Positions 1-6,500 of a DNA stretch of 9,514 nucleotides are shown one piece after another. The stretch is from positions 1 through 9,514 of the forward strand of contig CAUGVQ010000082.1 of NCBI GenBank assembly GCA_959602875.1, given 5' to 3'. Made by a program: the position numbers and the translations under genes. The stretch's first letter is position 1; every line of letters begins with the position of its first letter. The DNA comes from an uncultured Collinsella sp. GTDB taxonomy: Bacteria; Actinomycetota; Coriobacteriia; Coriobacteriales; Coriobacteriaceae. The notes below the pieces were generated by a model, which saw only the letters and a list, made by a program, of their open reading frames with translations, searched no databases and was not told the origin of the DNA.

Positions 1-2
1 CG

Positions 3-38
3 ACCATTGTGGCTAAACGTTCTCGCATTGTTGACTGA
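3..38 (+). CDS. Possible C-terminal tail of a gene entering from the left
   Basis: One forward frame is open from the left edge and reads TIVAKRSRIVD before a TGA at 36-38. The codons look ordinary and a large palindrome begins at the stop, as would be expected just after a gene. Eleven residues are too few to identify anything. Another forward frame stays open to 147 but runs through the palindrome and gives an Arg/Pro-rich translation typical of non-coding GC-rich DNA. The region could equally be non-coding, or the upstream of a leftward gene starting near the edge. Confidence 0.25.
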   Translation, partial: TIVAKRSRIVD

Positions 39-133
39 CTGGGAGGGACGCCCGCCCCGCGCGCTCAGAGCGGCCTTACGGCCGCCGCTTCGCGAATCGC
101 GCGCAGGGCGGGCGCCCCTCCCACGCTCACTCA
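32..133. repeat. Large GC-rich imperfect palindrome (extragenic hairpin)
   Basis: The arm at 41-64 is the reverse complement of 99-122 in 22 of 24 positions: stems of 7, 9 and 6 bp separated by single mismatches at 48/115 and 58/105. Outside this, TGA-TGA triplets at 32-34 and 36-38 match TCA-TCA near 127-133, so the symmetry extends imperfectly to about 102 bp. The 34-nt centre has its own small hairpin, CGGCC-TTAC-GGCCG (71-84). No T-run follows either arm, so it is not a textbook rho-independent terminator. It may act as a transcript end or stabiliser, or be a dispersed REP/MITE-like element. The structure is certain from the bases; its role is unknown. Confidence 0.85.
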
Positions 134-135
134 CA

Positions 136-200
136 TCCTACCGATAGGTAAGATTCTGGATATCTCAAGACCAATTCTTACCGATAGGTAAGATTCTGAA
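136..200. promoter_or_regulatory. Two operator-like dyads in a 40-bp direct repeat
   Basis: The 20-mer TACCGATAGGTAAGATTCTG occurs identically at 139-158 and 179-198, exactly 40 bp apart. Each copy carries a dyad: the second is perfect (TCTTACC-GATA-GGTAAGA, 176-193) and the first has one arm mismatch (136-153). Paired TACC/GGTA half-sites of this size resemble operators of TetR-like repressors, and a 40-bp spacing places both on nearly the same helix face. The sites lie just past the stop of the DegV gene, so they more likely serve a promoter for a neighbour to the left than DegV itself. As RNA, each could form only a 7-bp stem with no T-run. Confidence 0.5.
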
Positions 201-229
201 ATCGCACCGAATTATGAGTCAGCGCGATC

Positions 230-1117
230 TTAGTCGACGCGCTCGTCTCCCATAAAGAAGAGGGCAACAGTACCGGGACCCGTGTGCGAACCAATGACCG
301 TACCGATGTTGTAGATAGCAATCTTGCCCTTGAGCTGCGGGAACTTCTCCTCAATACCCGCAACCACGGCCTCTGCCTCGGCGCGGCAGTTGGACTGCGA
401 CAGGCAGCACTTGCCCGCGTAGGAGAGGCTGCCCTCGGCATGCATCTCCATCATGCGCACGAGCTCGGCAACAGCCTTTTTGACCGTGCGGATCTTCTGA
501 CGCGGAATGAGTTTGCCCTCGTGGTCGACGTTCAGCACGGGGCAGATCTTAAGAGCGTTGGCGAGCAGCGCGCTCGTAGCCGATACGCGTCCGCCGCGCT
601 TCAGGCAGTCGAGGTCAGAAACGAAGAACCAGTGGTTGAGGTTGCGCTTGTGCGCCTCCGCCCACGCGCACGCGTCGGCAAACGACATGCCGCCGTCACG
701 CAAGTCGGCGAGGTATTCCATAAGAAGGCCAAAGCCGGCGGATGCGGCGAGTGAGTCCACCACACACACCACTCGGTCGGGGTAGGCTGCCTTCAGCTGC
801 TCAGCAGCGATGCAGGCGGAGTTGTACGAACCCGAGATGCCGCTCGAGAGCGTGAGGTGCAAGACGTCCTTGCCCTCCTTGAGATACGGCTCCCAAAGCT
901 CCGTATACTCGCCAACGCCCACCTGCGAGGTCGTGGGCTGGGCACCCGCCTTGATCTTGTCAAAGAACGCCTCGGGCGTGATGGAGGTGTACAGGTCGTC
1001 GGCGTAGCTCACGCCATCGAGGTTGTAGTGGAAAGGCACCCACGCGATGTGGCGCTCCTCAAAAAACGAGCGCGGGTAATCCGCCGTTGATTCGGCGCTC
1101 AAAACGTAGTCGCTCAT
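230..1117 (-). CDS. DegV family (FakB-type) fatty-acid-binding protein
   Basis: A 295-residue cytosolic protein of the DegV family, whose members bind one long-chain fatty acid. In Firmicutes, FakB proteins present it to the kinase FakA, which makes acyl-phosphate for phospholipid synthesis. Visible signatures: STAD at residues 10-13, the TSQV fatty-acid carboxylate loop at 63-66, SSGISGSYNSA at 91-101, SDLDCLKRGGRVS around 167-179 and GSHTGPG at 276-282. Length is normal for the family. The ATG at 1117 is chosen because GGGAGAGGAG lies 7 nt upstream and DegV homology begins here; a longer in-frame start at 1180 would add 21 unrelated residues and cover the promoter. The stop is TAA at 232-230. 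It is divergent from the GtrA genes and appears monocistronic. No FakA partner is visible, and which lipid it binds cannot be told. Confidence 0.95.
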   Translation of the reverse strand: MSDYVLSAESTADYPRSFFEERHIAWVPFHYNLDGVSYADDLYTSITPEAFFDKIKAGAQPTTSQVGVGEYTELWEPYLKEGKDVLHLTLSSGISGSYNSACIAAEQLKAAYPDRVVCVVDSLAASAGFGLLMEYLADLRDGGMSFADACAWAEAHKRNLNHWFFVSDLDCLKRGGRVSATSALLANALKICPVLNVDHEGKLIPRQKIRTVKKAVAELVRMMEMHAEGSLSYAGKCCLSQSNCRAEAEAVVAGIEEKFPQLKGKIAIYNIGTVIGSHTGPGTVALFFMGDERVD

Positions 1118-1164
1118 GCAAAACTCCTCTCCCTTCCGGCGCCCAGAGGCACCGGCCCATAGGG

Positions 1165-1184
1165 ACACAATTGTGTACATTTTA
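1165..1184 (-). promoter_or_regulatory. Probable DegV gene -10 element with overlapping palindrome
   Basis: Read leftward, TAAAAT at 1184-1179 is a good -10 candidate, placing transcription start about 55 nt before the DegV ATG. No convincing -35 is found at 17 bp; a TTGCCA further upstream is about 21 bp away, which is too far. The perfect 12-bp palindrome ACACAATTGTGT (1165-1176) sits over the expected start site, where a repressor would block initiation. Both are inferred from position and sequence only. Confidence 0.4.
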
Positions 1185-1288
1185 CCCGTCTATAGGGTCT
1201 AGGCGTGGCAACAGTGAGAAAAGGCGCACACCCGCTGTATCAACCGGCACGGGCGCCGCCGGTCGCCCATCAAAGCGTCACAGCGGCA

Positions 1289-1322
1289 TGCTACACTGGC
1301 TCGTCTCAAAACCTGTGAAAGG
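1289..1322 (+). promoter_or_regulatory. Extended -10 promoter and RBS for the first GtrA gene
   Basis: TGCTACACT at 1289-1297 matches an extended -10 (TGn plus TACACT), with no clear -35. AAAGGA at 1317-1322 lies 6 nt before the GTG start at 1329 and is the likely ribosome binding site. The transcribed leader would be only about 25 nt. The rest of the 211-bp gap between the divergent genes (1118-1328) holds the DegV promoter region and a GC-rich stretch near 1240-1265 with no recognised element. Confidence 0.4.
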
Positions 1323-1328
1323 ATCGTC

Positions 1329-1724
1329 GTGCAAAAACTCCTTGCTCAGATCGTCAAATTTGGCATCGTGGGCGTCATCGCCACCGTCATCGACTTTGCC
1401 GTCCTCATCGCGCTCACCGAGCTCGCCGGCTGGAACCCGGTCGCATCCGCAACAGCGTCGTTCATTGTCTCGGTCATCTTCAACTACGTGGCGAGTATGC
1501 GCTATGTCTTTAGCCATCGCGAAGGCATGAGCCGCCGGCGCGAGTTCGTCATCTTCGTCGTTCTCTCCGTTATTGGTCTGCTCATCAACGACGCCCTCAT
1601 GTGGGTGGGCACCGAGTTCGTTTCGCTCGACTATCGCCTGGTAAAGGTGCTCGCCACCTGCGTGGTTATGATTTGGAACTTTGTAACGCGCAAGATTTTT
1701 CTCGAGGGCGACGAGAGCAAGTAG
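1329..1724 (+). CDS. GtrA family membrane protein, first tandem copy
   Basis: A 131-residue integral membrane protein of the GtrA-like family (PF04138): small four-helix proteins thought to move undecaprenyl-linked sugars across the membrane or to help glycosyltransferases that decorate teichoic acid or O-antigen. Hydrophobic segments fall at about residues 8-30, 37-57, 70-92 and 101-122. The loop between helices 2 and 3 carries the family-typical NYV-SMRYVF-HR and MSRRREF motifs, and ND follows in helix 3. The start is GTG with AAAGGA 6 nt upstream; the stop is TAG. It is about 47% identical by hand alignment to the next gene, indicating an old tandem duplication. No glycosyltransferase is adjacent, so the substrate is unknown. 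Family assignment is strong; biochemical role is inferred. Confidence 0.9.
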   Translation: MQKLLAQIVKFGIVGVIATVIDFAVLIALTELAGWNPVASATASFIVSVIFNYVASMRYVFSHREGMSRRREFVIFVVLSVIGLLINDALMWVGTEFVSLDYRLVKVLATCVVMIWNFVTRKIFLEGDESK

Positions 1725-1825
1725 GAACCTCGCGGTGTGCTGCTGCCCCATCGCAAGGCAGCCTTTGTACCAACTGTGCAGAAAGCGCGCTTTTCCTGCG
1801 GACGCGAAGCTCATCGCCCCATGCG

Positions 1826-1838
1826 GGTAACGTTTACC
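1826..1838. promoter_or_regulatory. Dyad GGTAA-CGT-TTACC upstream of the second GtrA gene
   Basis: Five-base arms GGTAA (1826-1830) and TTACC (1834-1838) flank a 3-nt centre, about 95 bp before the second GtrA gene. The half-site matches that of the dyads at 136-193, but in the opposite orientation (pointing outwards). A short dyad like this can occur by chance, so a role as an operator is only a suggestion. The gap 1725-1933 also has a weak AAAGC/GCTTT hairpin near 1782-1793, too small to call a terminator. Confidence 0.25.
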
Positions 1839-1870
1839 GTATAGTTTGCTGTTACTCGCGGATACCATTC

Positions 1871-1899
1871 TTGACGGTCCGGCCGCCCCATGGTATTCG
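1871..1899 (+). promoter_or_regulatory. Candidate sigma-70-type promoter for the second GtrA gene
   Basis: TTGACG at 1871-1876 matches the -35 consensus in five of six positions. After a 17-bp spacer comes TATTCG (1894-1899), preceded by TGG, which gives an extended -10. The -10 itself is only moderate. This would start a transcript near 1906, just before the AGGGAGGT ribosome binding site at 1921-1928. The second GtrA gene may therefore be expressed independently of the first. Confidence 0.45.
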
Positions 1900-1933
1900 C
1901 ACCGCATCTCGTTACACCGAAGGGAGGTACGCC

Positions 1934-2332
1934 GTGCGCGCCATGCTCTACAAACCCTCGACGCAGCAGTTCGCCAAGTTCGCCGCCGTGGGCATCATCT
2001 CGTTTGCCGTTGACTGGCTTCTGCTCATCCTTCTGGTAGAGGGCCTGCGCTGCGACTACCTCCTCGCCACCACGGTCTCGTTCCTCGCGTCGGTCGCGCT
2101 CAACTACGTGCTCAGTATGCGCTACGTATTCGACCATCGCGATGACATGAGCCGCAAGCGCGAGTTCACCATCTTCGCAATCCTCTCCGCCGTGGGGCTC
2201 GGCCTCAACGACGTCTTTATGTTTGTAGGCGTCACGATGCTCAATATCGCCTACCAGGCCATGAAGGTCATCGCCACCTTCTGCGTGACCTGGTACAACT
2301 TCTTCAGCCGCAAAAAGTTCCTCGCGGGCTAG
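1934..2332 (+). CDS. GtrA family membrane protein, second tandem copy
   Basis: A 132-residue GtrA-like protein with four hydrophobic segments (about residues 14-36, 40-62, 76-98 and 106-126) and the same NYV-SMRYVF-HR / MSRKREF loop and ND motif as its upstream neighbour. The family is associated with flipping lipid-linked sugars or assisting cell-surface glycosylation. GTG at 1934 is preferred because AGGGAGGT ends 5 nt upstream; an ATG three codons later (1943) is also possible. The frame stays open upstream to 1601, but that stretch overlaps the first GtrA gene and the intergenic gap and shows no family similarity. It ends in TAG, followed 16 nt later by a strong terminator. A short C-terminus (KKFLAG) replaces the charged EGDESK tail of the first copy. 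Confidence 0.9.
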   Translation: MRAMLYKPSTQQFAKFAAVGIISFAVDWLLLILLVEGLRCDYLLATTVSFLASVALNYVLSMRYVFDHRDDMSRKREFTIFAILSAVGLGLNDVFMFVGVTMLNIAYQAMKVIATFCVTWYNFFSRKKFLAG

Positions 2333-2348
2333 GCGAAGCGGACCCGCA

Positions 2349-2392
2349 CCAGGGGGCGGCGTGCATCTTGCAGCGCGCCGCCCCCGGTTTTT
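2349..2392 (+). terminator. Rho-independent terminator after the GtrA pair
   Basis: The 13-nt arms at 2352-2364 (GGGGGCGGCGTGC) and 2373-2385 pair fully (one G-U) around an 8-nt loop, with two further C-G pairs beyond a bulged A. Five Ts follow two bases later (2388-2392). It ends the rightward GtrA transcript. On the other strand the same hairpin lies about 40 nt past the stop of the leftward DUF4430 gene but has no T-run there, so it can only be a partial stop for convergent transcription. Confidence 0.9.
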
Positions 2393-2424
2393 CCAAGGCG
2401 CAATCGCCAGAACGTCTTCTCGCG

Positions 2425-3570
2425 TCAGCTCTCCACGTTGACGTACGTCCACACGATGCGGTCGCCCGCGTTGAGCGCATAGGCCGAGCACGCGACGCCG
2501 GGCTCGGTCCCGTTGACGCTGTACACCCAACCGCTCATGGGGCCGTGCTCGCGCTCGGCAAGGCCGCCGATGGCGGCGATATAGACACCGTAGGGCGATT
2601 GCTGGGCGGAGATGGAGATGCCCGTCTTGACGAGGGCGTCGTAGACGCTCGACCCCGCGGGCACAGACACCGTGGCAGAGGATGAGCCCGCTCCGGCGGC
2701 AGAGCCGTCGACGGTGATGGAAACGGTGATGAGGACGGGCGCCGCGGAGGACGCGCCGGAACCAGAAGAGGCCGACTCACTGGGGGACGCCGCGTCGCCA
2801 TCAGACGATGCGGCCCCGCTTGCGCCACCGGAGCCACCGGCCGCAGCGTTACCGCGGGACGCAGAAGCGCTATCCGCCGCAACGCCCGCAGAGGGCGAGG
2901 GGGCCTCCTCGGTGCGCTCTGCGGCAACGGGAACCTCTTGCCCGTCGGGAAGCGCCGGTGCCTCTCCCGCCTCTTGGGCGAGGCCCTGAGCAGAGCCGGA
3001 CTTCGTAAGCTCGGCGAACGCATCGCCCGAGAGGCGATATCCGATGGCAGCGGAGAGAACCGCGGACATATCCGCCTCCGCACCGAGAGCGGAGGCGGGC
3101 GCGATCGAAAGCGCGAGAAGGGCCGTCTGCGAGAGGTCCTCGGCAATCCAGGTCACTTGCGTGATGCCGGCATCTTCTGCCGCGACCCAGCGGGCAAGAG
3201 CGGAGGCGCGCAGCGCCGCGCGCTCGACCGTGCGAGGCGCATCCCCTTCCTCCGGGAATTCGACCCAGATGCCGGACCCGTCAACCACGCAGGTAATGCC
3301 CTCGGCGTCAGTGGGGACAGCGAGGTCGCCCTCGAATCCGGCCAAGGCGGCGCGGACATCGTCGACCGTGACGGTCACAGGGGCCGCGGCCTCATCCGCC
3401 GCGGGCTCCTCGGCAACGGTCTGGAAAAGATCGGAGCCCAAGAGTCGTGTGAGGGCGTCTCCGCCACCGAGGGCGAGAAAGCCCGCGGCGCCGGCGACGA
3501 TGAGAAAGACAGCGAGCGTCGCGAGGGCGGAACGCAGCCAGCCGGGGGATTTCTTCTCGTCTGCAACCAC
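2425..3570 (-). CDS. Membrane-anchored DUF4430 protein
   Basis: A 381-residue protein. Residues 13-35 form one hydrophobic helix after a Lys-containing start (signal anchor, so the rest lies outside the cell). Residues 66-190 form a small Ala/Val-rich domain I do not recognise. Residues 191-276 are a Ser/Ala/Gly/Asp-rich linker, probably crossing the cell wall. Residues 279-380 are a DUF4430 domain (PF14478, related to the C-terminal beta domain of transcobalamin), shown by GWVYSVNGTEPG and the GD-IVW-YV ending. The start is GTG at 3570, one base after the TAG of the giant gene, with GGGGAGGGGAG upstream. The frame is open for 95 more codons upstream, but these are Arg/Pro-rich and overlap that gene in another frame. 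It is the downstream, coupled partner of the giant protein. Ligand binding, perhaps corrinoid, is inferred from the family only. Confidence 0.85.
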   Translation of the reverse strand: MVADEKKSPGWLRSALATLAVFLIVAGAAGFLALGGGDALTRLLGSDLFQTVAEEPAADEAAAPVTVTVDDVRAALAGFEGDLAVPTDAEGITCVVDGSGIWVEFPEEGDAPRTVERAALRASALARWVAAEDAGITQVTWIAEDLSQTALLALSIAPASALGAEADMSAVLSAAIGYRLSGDAFAELTKSGSAQGLAQEAGEAPALPDGQEVPVAAERTEEAPSPSAGVAADSASASRGNAAAGGSGGASGAASSDGDAASPSESASSGSGASSAAPVLITVSITVDGSAAGAGSSSATVSVPAGSSVYDALVKTGISISAQQSPYGVYIAAIGGLAEREHGPMSGWVYSVNGTEPGVACSAYALNAGDRIVWTYVNVES

Positions 3571-3585
3571 GCTACTCCCCTCCCC
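3571..3585 (-). promoter_or_regulatory. Ribosome binding site inside the giant gene's end; translational coupling
   Basis: Read leftward, the last codons of the giant gene (GGA GGG GAG TAG) themselves form the Shine-Dalgarno sequence GGGGAGGGGAG (3585-3575) for the next gene. The order is SD, TAG stop, one C, then GTG. Ribosomes ending the giant protein are placed to restart on the DUF4430 gene, so the two products are probably made together. This arrangement decides the GTG start. Confidence 0.8.
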
Positions 3586-6500
3586 TGCGACGGCGCGTCG
3601 CCAGAAGACCCGCAAGTACGGTGATACCAGCCGCGATGCCCAGGGCAGGCAGCAGGAGCACAAGCCCCGGCCCCTCTGCCGCACGCGCCGCCAAGGCGCC
3701 CGCCACCGCAGCGCCGCTCTCGCCCGAGCGGGCAAACTCGGCCAAGAGGCTTTCCCCCGCCGCGGCCTCGCCGGCATCTCCCGGCTCTTCGGATGCGGCG
3801 TCGCCCTCGGCTGTGCTGCTCGCGAGCGCGATCTGGGGGACCCCCTTTCTCGCATCCCCGTTGTCCCCGCCTACATTCGGCTCCTCGGTCTCGTCGCCAG
3901 ACCCGGAATCGCCGTCGCCGCCCGAACCGCTGCCGGGCTGGCTCGGCTCGAGCGGTGTCCACGGGACAGGATCGGGCAGCGCCTCGCCCGCCTCGATGAG
4001 GAAGAGGTACCCGGCATCGTTGATGAAATAGAGCGCCCCGTCGGCCCCTGCCACCACACTTGCCATGGTGTAGCCGCCCTGAGGGCCTTCCGGCTGGTAG
4101 AGCACGCGTGCGTACGCATCGCCCAAGCGGTAGAGGTACGCCGCGCCTGCGGGCGCGTTGCAGGTGAAGTAGACGTAGGTCTCTTTGCCGCGCACCGACA
4201 CCGTGGGGGTGGACTTGACGTCGCCTGGGAGCGACGTTCCGTTGGCAAAGCCCGTGACCGCATGCTCCACGGTCAGGGAGGCAAGGTCGATCACCGCGAG
4301 CACACCCGCGTTGTCCGAGCCGGCACCGCCCACATAGGCGCGACCGCCCGTTATGGTGGGCGTTGAGGTGGAGGTCGCCGCGAACTTTACGCTGCCGGTC
4401 TGCGTGAGCGAGCCGTCCGAGGCGAGCGAGATGCGGCGCAGCGTGCCGCCTGCGGTGACGGCGTACAACGTCGAGGGGTCGGCGGGGTCGGCCACGAGCT
4501 GGGCGCGCACCGTGGCGCCGAGTTCAAGCTGGCCGAGGACCTCGCCCGTCTGCGCGTCGCGTGCGCGCACCACGCCGGCGTTATCCACCGTCACAAGGCT
4601 CTTGCCCGCCATGATGCCGCCCGTCCAATAGTTGCCGGCATCTGACGTGGACCACACCACGGCGCCCGTCCGCAAGTTGACGCAGTAATATGCGCCCGCC
4701 GTGCCGGCACCGTCGGTCGTGCCGAAATACGCGTACCCGCCGTTGACGGTGAGCGACGAGAGCGACTGGCGCCCCTCCGCAAGCGTTCCGGTAAGCGAGA
4801 CCGTGGTGAGCGTATCCGCCGTGAGCACCTGCAAACGACCGCCGTTAAGCGGCACGACGATAACGCCGTCCGTATAGACCATGCGCGCGACCGAGTCGAT
4901 AGCCGTCGCGAGCTTGGCGGAGGCGATGGGTCCGCCCCCGCCCTCCGCGTCATAGATGCGGAGCTCGTCGCCCACCGCAATGTATACGTTCCCGTTCACG
5001 ATGAGCGGGTCGCTCGCATAGCGCGACGCGTCAATGTTGCTGCCCAAGTCCACGCTCCAGGCAAGCTCTCCGCCCTCGACGGGTGTGGCGACATCCTCTA
5101 GCACGCCAGAGGTGATGCCGTCCCACTCCGCCGTCCAGTCGCTCGGGCGCTCCGCCCAGGCGCCCGGATCGACCTCGATATCGTTCTCGGGCAGCGATTC
5201 GCCGTGCGACGAGTAGAACCATACCACCTGGTCATCAGGCTGAAGCTCCACGTTGCCGGCGCCCAGCTCGGACACCTCGCCGTTCACGAACAGCTGCCAG
5301 TACGACCATACCTTGGGCTCGGTTTCCACCGTGCCCAGCACCTCGCCGGTGATGGGCGACGTGATGCTGTTGAGAAACCAGCCATAGGAACCGGTGCCGG
5401 TGCCGGTGTCTGCCTCCAAGCCCGCGAGCGCCAGGGCGCGCTCGGTGAGGTCGGCGGCGGTAGAACCCTGCGGAAGCGAAAGCTCGGTGAGATTCATCCA
5501 TGAGGTGTCGGCGCCGTTCGCATCGGGACCGATGACCTGTGCGGTCACGGTGATCTTGGCTTTGCCGATATCGTCCGGCGAAGCGCCGTAGGCGGAGTAG
5601 TACCACACCACCTCGTCACCCGGGTTGAGCGTGACGGAGCCCGCGCCCAAGCTGGATGCCTCGCCGTTCACGAACAGCTGCCAGTACTTGCCCGTCTCCT
5701 CGTCCCAACCCAGCACGCGGCCGTCGGACGCGGTGATGGTGTTGAGATACCAGCCGTAGCTGCCCTCGCCGTAATCGGCGGAAAGACCCGTAGCCTCAAG
5801 CATCGCCTCGGTAAGGTCGGCCGCGGTCGCTCCCTTCTCAAGAGCGTATTCCGTGCTTGCGGCCCACACCTGGTCCTCGCCGAAAGCGTCCATGCCCACG
5901 ACGGAGATACTCGCCTCGACATTGGGATCCTCGGCGCCCTTGATGCCCGCCACGGTGAACGTTGCCGTTACCTCTTGGCCGGCGAGCTGGGAAAACGTGG
6001 CACCCCACGTGGCGTCGTCGGCATAGCGCTCGATGTAGCGCGCGTATTTCTCGCTCGAAAGCTTGCTCGTGACGGTGATTTGCGTGTCGTATTCCGGCTG
6101 CGTGATCAGTAGCGTGTCGTGCGCCACAACGCCCGCATTGCTCGACTTGAACCAGTGGCCGGGCACGGTGCCCATCTCATCATCGGGCTCAAGGTCGTCG
6201 GTCACGATGCCGTCGCCGGCGGCGTTGGCAGTTTCGTAGTCGCGCGCCCAGGCAAGCGTGCCGTCCGCAGCGCGATAGGCCTTCTGGAACGTGGAGAGGT
6301 TACCCGTCACGGCCTCGGCGTTCTGGCCGTTGAGGAGGGCGGCGGCGTAGCCGGTCTTGGCTTCCGCCATGAGTGCAAGCTCAGCCTCGATATCCTCCGC
6401 CTCGAGCGGCGCGATGACGAGCTCAATCGTCTTACCGACCGATACCTCGGCGTTGTCTTTAGACGTTACCGTGAGCGTAAGCTCGACCGCACGGGAGGCG

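Larger units (their letters stand above)
5204..5926 (-). repeat. Tandem pair of DUF4430 (transcobalamin-like) domains in the giant protein
   Basis: Two copies of about 115 residues (5926-5585 and 5560-5204) share G-TAADLTE, SYGW-LN-IT, YWQLFVNGE, LGAG and the VVW-YS ending. The pattern of W/Y, VNG and a GD-VVW strand matches DUF4430, the beta domain related to transcobalamin and intrinsic factor. The second copy has DD in place of GD (PDDQVVW). The third copy of this domain is in the adjacent small gene, whose NG and GD-IVW motifs align but which is shorter. Confidence 0.75.

Noticed and set aside
136..200. CRISPR-like array
   Set aside because: Only two repeat copies with a 20-bp gap, each an internal dyad, and no further units or cas genes; it fits operator sites better.
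1118..1180. Earlier in-frame start for the DegV protein at 1180
   Set aside because: The 21 added residues are not part of the DegV fold and the stretch contains the likely promoter and palindrome; a strong ribosome binding site precedes the ATG at 1117.
1601..1933. N-terminal extension of the second GtrA protein
   Set aside because: It overlaps the first GtrA gene in another frame and the intergenic region, and family similarity starts only after 1934, where AGGGAGGT precedes a GTG.
1811..2530. Leftward 239-codon open frame opposite the second GtrA gene
   Set aside because: It is the antisense shadow of the GtrA gene, runs through the terminator hairpin, and its translation is Arg/Glu/His-rich without any recognisable domain.
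3571..3855. N-terminal extension of the DUF4430 protein upstream of GTG 3570
   Set aside because: The extra 95 residues are Arg/Pro-rich, overlap the end of the giant gene in another frame, and would place the membrane helix internally. The GTG has an ideal ribosome binding site and coupling geometry.
3044..4366. Long forward open frame (440 codons) opposite the giant and small DUF4430 genes
   Set aside because: Its translation is rich in Arg, Ala and Ser with no domain, it has no ribosome binding site, and it crosses the junction of two well-supported leftward genes. It is a by-product of GC-rich codon use.
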